From Galaxea fascicularis (lineage: Eukaryota > Cnidaria > Anthozoa > Scleractinia > Euphylliidae), in assembly GCA_948470475.1 (NCBI GenBank), contig OX419345.1:17403739-17467738 (forward strand): DNA of 64,000 nucleotides, in the 5' to 3' direction. The position numbers and the translations under genes are program-made. Within the stretch, counting starts at the first letter, position 1. Each line of letters starts with the position of its first letter. Below, piece after piece: positions 22,908-34,672 of this stretch. Under the pieces are notes generated by a model, which searched no databases, was not told the DNA's origin, and worked only from the letters and a program-made list of their open reading frames with translations.

Positions 22908-23577
22908 TTGAGAAAGTTGCAACGTTTTGAAGCATGGGGAAGTGCATACAAAGCACATGTTGATAAGATACAAAATCATTCTGCTAGGCTTATTTTCTTT
23001 GCCACCACTTATGGTGAGCACATAGAAAGTGCACTTCCCCTGGTAAATTTATTAGATGCTCTTAAGGTACATAATGTTTATCGATTTCAGATTCTAAAAT
23101 TCACGTACCTTTGGCATAAAGGCCTCCTGCCAAAGCTGTTTTCAAACTTTTTTCAATATGCCAGTAATGTACACAAATATGCATCCAAACAACACCTTTT
23201 TTTACGTAAAGTGTGAACTGATACGGGAAAACAAACAATTGAATATGCTGCATGTATTGTCTAGGAAAAAATTCCCTTAAACCTTAAAGAACTAAACGTA
23301 TACCAATTCTCAAAACAACGGAAACCTTATTTACTGTCTGAACAACCTAGTTAAATATAACTTAAGCATATACTCTTTCTCTCCTATTACATTGTACTTT
23401 TAAAACTGCCTCCTTGAAAATAGATTCTATCTCAATTCTTTACAACTTTAAAATCTAGAAAATCTTAGGATTGTTTCCGCTCCAGGCTTTATTGGGTACA
23501 GATAAATATTGTCTTCTTTGTATTATGTATGTATGTAGTTGAGTACGGGGCGAATAAAGGTGTTGTTGTTGTTGTTT
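22908..23577 (+). mobile_element. LINE (CR1/L2-like) 3' end with RT C-terminus
   Basis: The frame 22908-23216 encodes the segment after the reverse transcriptase core in non-LTR elements. It includes KIQNHSARLIF, an HI-SALP-L-LL block and LWHKGLLPKLF. After a one-base frame change, GKQTIEYAACIVWEKIPLNL follows, the usual GK-S-Y-GA-WN-LP ending of CR1/Jockey/L2-type ORF2. The 3' UTR ends with 'gcgaataaaggtg' plus a (TTG)n tail at about 23555-23577, typical of such elements. It is 5'-truncated and broken by stops, so inactive. Confidence 0.75.
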
Positions 23578-23639
23578 TTTATTTGCAGCGTGTCCCTTGT
23601 GGGCCATCGTAAATTTCTGATGTATCGCTTCATCATGAC

Positions 23640-23835
23640 AAGGCAATCACAACACTTGTTTTGAAAGTTAAGCACGCAACATTCCGCACGAACAATGAAT
23701 AATTTGAATTGAAATCAGGGAAACAATATAACTCAGAACCTATTTCTAGGTTAATCAGTTTGCTCTCTCGTTTCATCGCAAGCCTCTGTGGCCTAGCGGT
23801 AACAAGCTCACGCTTCTTAACTTCCTCTAAAATAA
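23640..23835 (+). mobile_element. tRNA-like double-hairpin element, truncated copy
   Basis: This carries the AT-rich leader (diverged 'gcaacattccgcacga'), 'cctatttctaggttaat' and the A-box-like GTGGCCTAGCGGTAACAAGC. It breaks off after 'ctcacgcttctta', just where hairpin 1 would start. Confidence 0.6.
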
Positions 23836-24539
23836 AAAATGAGCAGTTCTTTCTTGTAATTACTGATACCGTTTTTTGCTGTACAAAGTGACTCTACATT
23901 TGTAATGTAAGTTTTTGGATGAAATCTCTAAGTCTGGATTTTCAAGGACAAGGTATTGATTGAGCAGTAGCTTTGAGTCCGCCCACCCTGTACGAGGTCG
24001 GATACTAAATTTGATTCTGTCATGGGTACGAAATCCTCTATAGTGGCAATTGAACTGTAAACTATGGAGCAGCACAAGATTTCTGTTTCGTTTGTTTTTA
24101 TTTTCTGAATGAAATGCTAAGGTTTAAAATGTCCAAAGCTCTTCTGTACTCGATTACTTCAAACTATGATGTCCATGGATACAGAAATCTGAGTCTAAAG
24201 TTTTTCATTGTACAGTTGCTTCTAATGTTAGTATTATGATGAAACACCAAAATGTGACTATTCATAAGGGAGATACTGAACTATGACCACACAAGGGGTT
24301 CAAAATAAAAATACTAAGCTGTAAAATCCTTTATGTCTAGCTATTCAAAGACCTTTCAGTACTGAAGAGAATTTTATTGCGCTGGGAAAGCAGTAATTAA
24401 AAGAGCTATTACGTAGCAGTTTCGTCTATTTAAGGATACTTGTAAAATAAACGAAAGACTATTTTTCTGTTGTAACATGAAAGAGTATTTTACTTGAATT
24501 TTTTTTCTGTGCTAAAGTAGTTTTCGTATTTTCATTGTC

Positions 24540-25010
24540 TTGTTTGACAAAAGACAAGCGCACCACTTGGTTTGAAAATTAAACATGCAACATTCCTCAC
24601 GATCTGTGAATAATAATGACTAATTTGAATTTAAATCAATTCACAGGAAAACAATAGAGGTCAGACCCTATTTCTAGGTTAATTTTGTCCTCTCCTTTCA
24701 CCGCAAGTCACGGTGGCCTAGCGGTAACAAGTTCACGCTTCTTAAATTAAACACAGGGCGGCCGTATCTCAGCCGCCGTTTAATTTAAGTTGTGTGGCTT
24801 GGGAAGGGGGTTCGCCCCCGTTCAGCGCCGGTTTTGTTCTTTTTTTTTTTTTTTGCAACAGAAATTTTACAGTATTCGCAAGATTTATTTGGCAATTAGA
24901 GGTTTCCGAGTCACAGCACAAAAATTGTTTTTTAAAAGTAATTCTGCAACTCGGAAACCCCTAATTGCCAAATAAATCTTTGCGAATACTGTTCAATTTT
25001 TATTAACGTA
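24540..25010 (+). mobile_element. tRNA-like double-hairpin element, copy 2
   Basis: The full order is seen: leader from 'tttgacaaaagacaagcg', A box at 24711-24726, hairpin 1 at 24741-24789, B box GGTTCGCCCCC at about 24809-24820, oligo-T 24838-24854, and hairpin 2 with arms 24865-24911 and 24947-24993. A further hairpin-2 unit preceded by 'ttcaccgccggttttgttc' and oligo-T follows at 25118-25300. Confidence 0.65.
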
Positions 25011-25117
25011 AAAATAAAAACTAAAAATTTTAGTAGATTTTTAATGTTCTGTTTTTTAGTAAAAAATTATTAAACATTTTTACTAAAGCCTTCAAGAAAA
25101 GACTAATTTGTGACCGT

Positions 25118-25300
25118 TCACCGCCGGTTTTGTTCTTTTTTTTTTTTTGGAACAGAAATTTTACAGTATTCGCAAAGATTTATTTGGCAATTAGAGGTTT
25201 CCAAGTCACAGAATTTGTTTTTTTTTTTTTTGTAATTTCTGTGGCTCGGAAACCTCTAATTGCCAAATAAATCTTTGCGAATACTGTAAAATTTTAATTT
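25118..25300 (+). mobile_element. Hairpin-2 unit, solo copy of the double-hairpin element
   Basis: 'gaccgttcaccgccggtttt' and an oligo-T are followed by palindrome arms at 25158-25208 and 25243-25295 around a T-rich loop. The A-box part is missing. Confidence 0.6.
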
Positions 25301-25604
25301 TATTAAAAATAAACTACTAAAATTCTACTATAGTTCGTGGCTCAGAAACCTGAAATTCTGAAGTAAATGATTGCGAATAATATTCGGTTTTAAGTTGAAA
25401 AGATTTCACTGGTAAGCTTTGAGTCTCCGGATATAATACTACAAAGCAATTTACGTGTGATGTTTTCGTCTTGCTAGAAATTGTGATGTAAAACGTTGTT
25501 TCAACTTTAGAGTCTGTAAATCGTACACTTATTATAGCGATTTCAGAACAAAAATTTATTCAAATGGAGATGAAATGAACGAAGAAGGACAACGAACAGA
25601 GAAC

Positions 25605-25790
25605 ACACAACTTAAATTCAGTCGCAGAGATACGGCTGCCCTGTGTTTAAGTCAAGAAGCCCGATCTTGTTACCACTAATTAATTATACGGCACGAAGGA
25701 TTGCAATGAGACAAGGCAAAATAAACCAACAAATAAGTGGTGAGCTCTATTTTTCTCTAGTAAATTATCCAACAAACGGAGCTAAATAAA
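25605..25790 (-). mobile_element. tRNA-like element, decayed copy
   Basis: On the - strand this contains degraded hairpin-1 sequence (cgcagagatacggctgccct), a mutated A box, and the leader block 'gagctctatttttctctagt'. The leader variant differs from copies 1-3 and matches the copy at 29797. Confidence 0.5.
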
Positions 25791-25792
25791 GT

Positions 25793-25816
25793 GTATTATT
25801 ATTATTATTATTATTA
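25793..25816. repeat. (ATT)n microsatellite
   Basis: A pure ATT/TTA run of about eight units within the degenerate repeat field. Confidence 0.85.
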
Positions 25817-27779
25817 GCTGCTGTGAATTATAATTCTGTAACTTTGGATATGCTGGTAATTATCCTGTACCAAGTTCTAAGCTTTAAGTCTATATAGGCA
25901 AAATGTTGGAGGACTGAAATTTCTTGAGGACTTTTTGTCGGCAGCACTGTTTATGCCGTACAACATGGGTCTGACTTTGACTGTTTTTTATTCGTTGGGC
26001 TCGAAATAAAATTGCCAAATAAAATGAAATCGAATGTAAAGTCGCAAACGAGAAATTTTTTGCTGAAGGTATTCATCGACTTCTCTTGTCTTCTATACAA
26101 ATAATTCGTGTTTTAAAGTTCTAACAAGCAGTAAGTGAAAAACTTTTGTCCGTGAAGTCTCGGAGAAGAATTTGTGTTCAGCCACAGTGAAATATACATA
26201 ACAGTACCGAATGCTTCTGATGATAAAGAGCCTTTCAGAAAAGGAACATAAAGCAGTACACGTCGAGATTCTGAAACATTTGATGTCTTGACTGATATTC
26301 GGCAGTGCATGCTATTATGCTTTACGAGGTGATTCCAGACTCCCGAGTCTGTATATGGACTTCAAACATGAACTAATTCGCCTCGAATTCATTCAACCGC
26401 ACGTTTTTGTGGTGCAGGTGGCTTTGCTGTAAAGGTTTTGCCGAGTTTTAAGTGTGTAAATTATGCTTTGCAAGGTGATTATATTTTTGTAGTCTGTTGA
26501 TAAAGTCCTAAAGATCCCTGTAACATGAATAGTTTTGAGCAGCACTTTGTAAACCCGTTTTATGCTGTGCGAAATGTTTTGGGTATATGCATAGACCGAT
26601 GAAAGCTTACGTGTCAGTCACCATTCGTATGAAAGTTATTACTGAGCAGTTCTATATTCCAGTTAATATCGTTTATTTTCCTGAACAAAGTGACCCTACA
26701 TTGGAAGTCTTTGGAAGAAATCTCTAAGTGTGGATTTTCAAGGACAAGGTATTGATCGAGCAGTGGTTTTGAGTCCACTGGAGAGGTTTGGGTGGAGACA
26801 ATACCAAATTTGATTCTGTGGACCTCTATTGCGACGGTTGAATTGTAAACTATTCAGCAGTACAATATATTTTTTTTCTGAAAGAAATGCTTAAGTTTGA
26901 ATAAACAAAGCTTTTCTGTACTAAGTTACTTTAAACTATGACGTCCATGGATACAGAAATCTGAGTCCAAAGTTTTTCATTGAGCAGTTGCTTCTAATGT
27001 TAGTATTCGCATGAAACACCAAAGTGTGACTGTTCATGAGAGAGATACTGAAAGAAGTTCTATAATCTGACCGTACAAGGTGGTTCACAGTGGGGAGTCT
27101 GTGGACCAAACCCTAAACTGCAACCGCACTCAAAGCTGCTGAAAATACTGGGTAAAACCCTTTTAGGTCTGGTTACTCAAAGAACTTTTAGTACTGAAGA
27201 GTATTTTGCGCTGCTGTTTACAAACTCGGAAAGCAATAATTGAAAGAAAGGCTATCGCGTAGCAGTTTCGTCTGGTGCATTTTAAATGCCGGCTGTATGG
27301 GGACTGAGTAACCGACCTTCCTTAACCTAAATTCTCTCCGCACCAGAAGGCCCACAAAGTAACCATATGGTGTTTAATCACGATTTAACTACTGAACAGT
27401 ATGTTTCTGATGAACTGTAATCAAGAAGAATCCAGAAGTTGGTCCAAGCTTTTGTATGAAGGGTAGGTGGAAACACTGAATTCAAATGATGTATTTTTCA
27501 CTACTGGGGAACCTTGACTAAATGTTCCGTGTTCGAGTGAACTTTTACGTCTGAAGACAAAATCCTTAAGTGTGACCCTTCAAATGAACATTATTAAACA
27601 CAGAAGTAAGTAGTTCCAATTTATTCTTTGGAAAAAATCCTGTTTTGTGACGTTCAAGTGTCAAGAATAATTCGCCAAATGAATGAAGACTATTTTTTTC
27701 TGTTGTAACATGAAAGAGTATTTTACTTGAATTTTTTTCTGTGCTAAACTATTTTTCGTATTTTCATTGTCTTGTTTGA

Positions 27780-28240
27780 CAAAAGGCAATCGCGCCACTT
27801 GGTTTGAAAATTAAACATGCAACATTCCTCACGATCTGTGAATAATAATGACTAATTTGAATTTAAATCAATTCACAGGAAAACAATAGAGGTCAGAACC
27901 TATTTCTAGGTTAATTTTGCCCCCTCTTTTCACCGCAAGTCACGGTGGCCTAGCGGTAACAAGCTCACGCTTCTTAAATTAAACACAGGGCGGCCGTATC
28001 TCTGCCGCCGTTTAATTTAAGTTGTGTGGCTTGGGAAGGGGGTTCGCCCCCGTTCAGCGCCGGTTTTGTTCTTTTTTTTTTTTGCAACAGAAATTTTACA
28101 GTATTCGCAAGATTTATTTGGCAATTAGAGGTTTCCGAGTCACAGCACAAAAATTGTTTTTTTAAAGTAATTCTGCAACTCGGAAACCCCTAATTGCCAA
28201 ATAAATCTTTGCGAATACTGTTCAATTTTTATTAACGTAA
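27780..28240 (+). mobile_element. tRNA-like double-hairpin element, copy 3
   Basis: Nearly identical to copy 2 in order and sequence: A box 27946-27960, hairpin 1 27972-28021, B box 28040-28052, oligo-T 28071-28083, hairpin 2 arms 28094-28141 and 28176-28224. A decayed hairpin-2 unit follows at about 28350-28470. Confidence 0.65.
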
Positions 28241-29796
28241 AAATAAAAACTAAAAATTTTAGTAGATTTTTAATGTTTTGTTTTTTAGTAAAAAATTACT
28301 TACATTTTTTACTAAAGCCTTCAAGAAAAGACTAATTTGTGACCGTTCACCGCCGGTTTTGTTTCTTTCTTTCTTTTTTTTTTTGGCAACAGAAACGTTT
28401 TTTAGAATAATTTCAGTGACTCGGAAACTTCTAATCGCCAAACAGATCTGCGAAGACCGTTCATTTTTTTTTTACTTTTTCTACAGCAAAAAACAAAGAA
28501 AAAATCTGAAAAAATTTCTGTATTTCTGTGAGTCAGAATCCTCAAATTGCCTAATAAATCGTTGTTAATAGTATTTGGTTTTAAGGGCTATTGAAAACGT
28601 TTGACTACGAAGCCTTACAATAACAGATTAATTTCATTCAAATTTAATTTTGCCTAAAACTGATATCAACGCAGGGGCACAAAACGAATCTGTTCCTCAC
28701 TTTATCTGTTCCCCCGAGGTATTGTGGTGGCTAGCAAAATATCAGTTATTTCGCGGAGTTGGTTATGAAATTGCTTTCTGCTGATGGTTTCGGTTGGGAA
28801 TTACTGAAGTGTGGGAGTGTTGCTGGCTGGCGAAATGTGGATTGTTGTGAGAAATTTGGTTCCCCCCCCCTCCCCCACTGAAGGATTGATTTGGGCCCAT
28901 TTTGGCTTACGACATATGAAATTGTTTTTTTTTTTTTTTTGTTGTGCAGGGTGCTCAATTTGCACCTGGCTGGGAATCCAACCAATTTTATCTAGCTGGC
29001 TGGGAAATATCTTGTGTGTCTTGCTGGCAAAAAGGAATAGATATTTTTTTTCCCAGCAATATTAAAAAAGACCTGAAAATGCCTGAATAACATTTAGTTT
29101 TATTAACTGGGGTATAATAATACATTTTTCAGCAAATTGGTCGTTTTGTGCCCCTGTCAACGCTTACAAGAGAAGGCTACTGAGCTGTACGTTCGTGTGG
29201 TGACATTTAGTGTGACGTACAGCAACGGCATGAGAAGGTTATTTAAAAATATAACTTTTCGTTTTTGTAACTCTTTCGCAATCATTCCAATTTGTTTAAC
29301 TTGGAAAATGCTGGAGAACTCTGCACGAACTAAGTTAGCATGAACGACGTCAAGGTAAGGAAAAAGAAAGAAGATTATGCCGTCATACGCTCACGTTCTC
29401 GAGAAAACCTACAATTTGGTCATTTCATGTTGTTGTTTTGCAGAGGACGGTAAAGATATATACGAAACTGTAAAACGCGAGTGGAGAGCGATTGTTTTTG
29501 CTCATAAAGCCTGCTGTTTTCTGGTGTTCTCGTTGCCATCGCCGTCGCCTCGTTTTTTAAACTCCCTGCTATAACTTTTGAACTCTCATTTAACGTTTTT
29601 TCAACTTTGTCGTTTGTCGTTAAACGAGGTCAGTATTATAAATCTCCAGTAGTTTCCGAAAATCAGCTCAAACAATCATTGTCAGTCTGATATTTCTCGT
29701 GCTGCTTTAAATCAGTGTGATGCTTTCCCAGCTTTCGAGTGTGTAGATGTAAATTTACTCAAATAAAAAATTACAACAAAAACGAAGAACAATGAA

Positions 29797-29985
29797 TGGC
29801 GGAAAAAAACCCTTCTCAAGTCACACAACTTAACAGCAGCAGAGATAAGGTGGCCCTTTGTTTAAGTCAAAAAGCGCGATCTTGTTTCCGCTTGGTCACG
29901 GAGACTTGCGAGGAAAGAGAAGGCAAAATTAACCAAGAAATACATGTTGAGCTCTATTTTGCTCTCGTAAATTATCCAACTATCC
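29797..29985 (-). mobile_element. tRNA-like element, decayed copy
   Basis: Read on the - strand it keeps the block 'acttaacagcagcagagata' (hairpin 1 degraded), a mutated A box near 29885-29910 and the 'gagctctattttgctctcgt' leader. It is the same subfamily as 25605-25790. Confidence 0.5.
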
Positions 29986-31488
29986 AGAGCTGCCCTTTTT
30001 AAGGTGCTGTGACTTATGGTTCTAACCTTTTTTGGCCGGTAAAGGAAATCCAAAAGTGTATTCTAATGAGCAGCTAGAAGTCGCCATGGTGCTCTTCACG
30101 AATGTTCTGACGACGTTTGAGTCTGGATGAAAACCTGAAGAGTGACTTGTCAAATGACAGATACTGAGAAATATCCTTCTGTTCTGATGTTTTCCTTTTC
30201 TATGCTGTATAAAGCTGGTTTAAAGGGTGGAGTTTCTTGATGTTGCTTAATAAGGGTGTCGTTTTTTAAGAAAAGGCTATCAATAAAAATTTGACTAGCT
30301 GGTAATTATCCTGTACCGAGTGTGGTATGAAGCCCAAGAAAAAAAATAGATAAACTCCTTTCCAATTTAATTGTGACTAATAGTAAATTTCCATATACAT
30401 CATTCACATATTATGAAATTGCCGGATAACTGATCGCTAACAAGGAAAAATTTAAACGAAATACAGGATCCCGGGGTAACTAAAACCAAAGAAATTCAAG
30501 ACTGGTAGATGTGAATCGTGTTTCACAGTTTTACGTCTGTGGATTAAATCCTGAGTTAAGATCATTTAAGGGAAAGCGAGTAAGAGTGTATTTCCTGGTA
30601 TTTCCTGTGGTGCTGAGGAGTGTGCGGGGTGATGTTGTTCTAATTTGAAGTCAAAGGATGAGGTCCTTACGTGTAGCCATCCAATAAAAGCAGTGTAGCC
30701 GTGCTTTTCTGTAGTGCTCTTTATTGACCCCTCATGCAGTTCTAAAAGTTTGATTCTGGTGAAGATAATCACTGACTGAAGAAAAAGCGAATGAGCTGTA
30801 TTTTCGTGCGGTGATATTTATTGCGCCGTACAATGTAAGTGTAAGATTTCAGTCTGCGGACATAATACTCAAACGTGACCATTCAAGACGAAACTTTGCC
30901 TGTGAAACCTTAGAAAAAAGTTTGAGTCTGCGGATATAATACTAGAACGTGCCCATTCAAGAGGAAGTTATTTTTGTGTGATTTCTCGTGTTGCTGGAAA
31001 TTGTGATGTAAAACGTTCTTTCAACTTTTGAGTCTGTAGATGGTAGACCGATTGAGCAATGTAAGATTGGCGTTTTGTTTTCTTTTTTCTGAATTAAATG
31101 CTAAGGTTTGACTGTCCGAAGCTTTTATGTACTAGATTAGTTCAAACTATGATGTTCATGGATATAGAAAACTGAGTCTAAAGTTTTCCACATGTTCATT
31201 GAAGAGTTGCTTCTTTTTTATCTTTAAAAATTCAACCAAAGATTACCACGGTAAAGCTAAAGGTGCTCAGTCTGAAATTGCTTTGTTTCTTGGGATAGAT
31301 TAACACTGAGGGCATTCGAATAAAAGATGGTGCGAGGTATTTTGATGTGCTGCTGTTTCTTATAAGCTACAGCGTGGCTCTACTTTTGGACTCTTAAGTT
31401 CTAAATCAGGTCAGTGACGTTTCTGAGACGATTCTGAGCAATACATCCTATGGTGCTGTACAAAATCTCTGGGTGAAATTCTGGTTCT

Positions 31489-32019
31489 ATGACAGGCTTT
31501 TTTTTATTTGCTCGATTAAATCTCCCCAATGTACTGATAAGTATAGCAAAAAACAATTTTCGATAGCGATTTTCTTTCCCCGTGTTTTGATGTACCAAAA
31601 GCGTCGAATTTCACTTCCGGTGGGATACAAAGCCGCGAGACCGAAAACAGGAGACTGGGAACAATTGTGACGTCATTTCAGGACTTCAAGCTTTGCGAAA
31701 AACAGATTTCTCCGACATTTTCTTATTTTCTTATAAACAACGCACTATTGTACCATTTCTTAGCAAATTGATTAGCTCACAATAAGAAAATGACTGAGAA
31801 ATCTATTTTTCGCGAAGCTTGAAGTCCTGAAATGACGTCACAATCGTTCCCAGTCTCCTGTTTTTGGTCTCGCGGTTTTGTACCCCACCGGAAGTGAAAT
31901 TTAACGTTTTTGGTACATCAAAACACGGGGAAGGAAAATCGCTATCGAAAATTTTTCTTTGCTATACATATCAGTACATTCAGAGGAGATTTAATCGAGC
32001 AAATAAAAAAGTCTGTCAT
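31489..32019. mobile_element. 531-bp foldback element
   Basis: Two arms of about 245 bp (31489-31733 and 31770-32019) are inverted copies with low divergence, separated by a ~37-bp AT-rich loop. Shared blocks include 'tttatttgctcgattaaatc', 'cacttccggtgg' and 'ggacttcaagctt..gcgaaaaa'. The tips read ATGACAG. No obvious target duplication and no coding capacity were seen. It lies inside the degenerate repeat field. Confidence 0.8.
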
Positions 32020-33560
32020 ACACACTTTAAGACTCTGCGGGGAAAATCTTTAGCTTCACTAAAACCGAAACTAACATTATACCGAGCAGTAACAATGTTT
32101 ATGGAATCCGTACATGCTGGGTTTTCAAACAAAAGATATAGAGCTGTTATCAGTAACACTAGCACTGAAGTAAGCTTTGAGTTCACCACCCTGTACAAGG
32201 TTGGTTCCGGATTTGACGGTCTGTGGATCAGAACACTACTGACCAGTGATGTTGGTCTTTTTGCTTGAAGTCAAATCCTTCGTGTTCAAAGTAAAAGCTG
32301 ATTAGAATTGAGACAGTTCTTTTAATCTCGCAGTTCAGTTTGTTTTGTTGCGTCATACGAACTCTGGCATGATTGGACAAAAAGCTTCAGTAAAATTGGA
32401 TTCGGATTGGATTGACTTTTTAGTCTTCGGATGAAATACTAAAATGTCCCCGCATTATTCCAATCAAACCTGCCGAGCATTCCTTTCCTGCAGTACTGTT
32501 TATCACGCGGTTCTAAGTGGTACTAAAGTTCGAGTCTTTGGATGAATACGTACAGTGCGTTCAGTCGTGTGAAGGGTACAAATAAGTTCTTAACTTTCCT
32601 GTGGTGCTGGGGTTTATAAAGCGATACAAGATGGTTTTATCTTTAGAGTCTGCGTATAAAACCCCAAGGTGTGGCCATTTAAATGAAAGCTACTGCGAGC
32701 AATACTTTGCTATGGTGTTGTTTGTTACGTTCTAGATGGATGGTTCTAGGTGGATGCGCCACGTAGAATTTAAAACATTATTTGACATGTAAATGATCTG
32801 ACTTAATCAAAATACTAAAGTCAAAGCCTTTTTTTTACACCAGAATGTGAATTTGTGGTTTCAAAACTGGATCGTAAACGCTTAGTGTTTTATCCTATTC
32901 TGAATGTTGCAAACCACTTAATTATAAACCCGAGATAAATCTCATTAATGCTTCTCAACACTAACCGAAAGAAAATCTGAACAACTGGCCTGAGATTCCT
33001 AAAACAAAATCATTGAAAGTGAACAATCAGTGACAAAACACTTGCAAGCTTTGTTTTTGACTGACAACAATTAGGCTGAAAACGTTTTGCTCCTAAATGA
33101 AGGCTCTTAACTTTTACGCTGATTAAAGGTGTACGATAAAATAAACAACGCTTTACTTAACAATCAAAACTACAATTTCATTCGTTTTGTATCAACTTTC
33201 TTGGTCCTCAATGATAAAATTTTGTTTCCCGACTTGGCAGGAGCAGCAAAGAAAAGGCAAATTCTAATCGAAACTCAAAATCGATAGAATCCACTGCCAG
33301 AAACGCGACGATTCAAACAGTGTGATGCGTTTTAACGCTGTGGCTGGAAACTTTAGATGGAAGGATTCGTATGAAAGCTAATGAGCAGTACTTTCCTATG
33401 CTACGCTTTATTATGCTATACGAGGTGGTCCTAAACTTTTGAGTGTAGGATGAAATTCAAATGCTGGTGGCTTAAACGTTGGCAGTCTGGTTGGAATCTT
33501 GAAGAATATCGTTTCTTAGTAGATCTATTGAACAGTAAATACTTTCAGAAAGTGGTGGTT

Positions 33561-34110
33561 GCTCCGAGACTGATCATTTGAAAATTCAAATTTAACGTGG
33601 AGAGCTTTTATAGTTATTGATCCTCGATGATCAATTCTTTCACACAAATTTGAGGATCAGTGGTATATCTAGACCATAATTCTCTACGCAGTTTCTGCTT
33701 TCAAATGTTTTAATATTGTGACAACAGCTTATACGCTCTTGCCACAAATTCCTATGAAATTTACCCGGTATAATCAGAATATTGCTGCAGAAAGATGCCT
33801 GCAAAACGGACCTTGTTTTTTTTTTACGGATTCTTACGTCATTTTGTAAGGAGGCAAACACACCGGGAAATTTTCATCAAATGTAGTGTCTAATTGTCGC
33901 GTGTCGCGGGTAAACTGTCGGGGGTCCAGGAAAATGTATTCTTGTTCACAGCCGAACCACATTCCTTGTGCAAATGCATTTGTTCACTAGCATCCTAAAA
34001 GTTAAGTCAGACAGCAGCAATTTCTCCGCTCTTGGAAGTGGACTTGGAAGTTCCCTGGCTCTAAAATCCTGGTCGATTTCTCAAAATCGTTTGAATAACG
34101 TTTTCATTTA
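33561..34110. other. Stretch with no recognised feature
   Basis: No exon chain, RNA gene or transposon end was recognised between the degenerate repeat field and the IR element at 34111. Confidence 0.4.
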
Positions 34111-34307
34111 CACCCATTTTGAAATCACTCGTCACTCATGAAATCTGATTGGCTCCCGACAGTACAATTTATTCCCAAATTGCACCAATTTCTACTCTAA
34201 ATCCCATCCTTTTTTTTAAGGCCATCAAAATTCAAAACTGGTTTTCCTGAAGTGAACATTAAATAAATATTAATATTGGCAAAACAGTGTGATTTCAAAA
34301 TGGGTAC
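34111..34307. mobile_element. Small TIR element
   Basis: Inverted ends 'acccattttgaaatcac' (34112-34128) and 'gtgatttcaaaatgggt' (34289-34305) are perfect over 17 bp. The interior is AT-rich without coding capacity. Confidence 0.5.
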
Positions 34308-34574
34308 AATAAAGTGGTAAATAAACTTCGTGTCGTGCAATTTTGGTCTAAAATCTTACTTGTGATTTCAAATCGAACTCGCACTGCGCGCTCGTCCGAC
34401 TTTGAAATCACGCGTATGATTTCAGACCTAATAATACACTTGAAAACATTTCTCAGTTCTGATTGGCTAAAACGGAGTGCATTTTTAGTTAACACAGTGC
34501 AGAAACGTTTAACACAATGCAAATTTACAACTAAGATTTCCGAAGTTAAAACGAAGAGACTGCCGGATGCCATC

Positions 34575-34650
34575 AACGCATTTCGAAGACCTGCGAAGAT
34601 TGTGCGACACCTTCCGAAGAAATCCGAAGATTGTACGAAACCAGGAGCCC
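34575..34650. repeat. 'ccgaag' minisatellite, left remnant
   Basis: Units such as 'ccgaagaaatccgaagattg' match the repeat at 36099-36395 on the other side of the RecQ-bearing element, so one array was probably split by it. Confidence 0.5.
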
Positions 34651-34672
34651 ATTAATGGCTCCTAACGAAACC

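Larger units (their letters stand above)
23870..25330. repeat. Segmental duplication, copy A (copy B 26680-28580)
   Basis: 23880-24480 matches 26690-27250 ('gattttcaaggacaaggtat', 'atggatacagaaatctgagt', 'gagcagttgcttctaatgtt'). 24455-25125 matches 27689-28345 almost base for base, including the tRNA-like element. Copy B has about 430 bp extra between the blocks. A shorter third copy of the first block lies at 31040-31215. Confidence 0.65.
23870..33560. repeat. Field of highly degenerate ~105-bp repeats
   Basis: A phrase recurs with heavy divergence: 'gagtctgtggatgaaatcct', 'aagtgtgaccattcaaatga', 'agctactgagcagtacttt', 'gtggtgctgtttattatgct', 'gtacaaggtggttcta'. Clear instances lie near 26330, 26480, 27060, 30110, 30840, 32190, 32410, 32520, 32640 and 33370, with another at 37930-38030. 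The order of phrases is kept, implying an old tandem array of about 105-bp units later broken by insertions. No genes were recognised in it. Confidence 0.6.
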
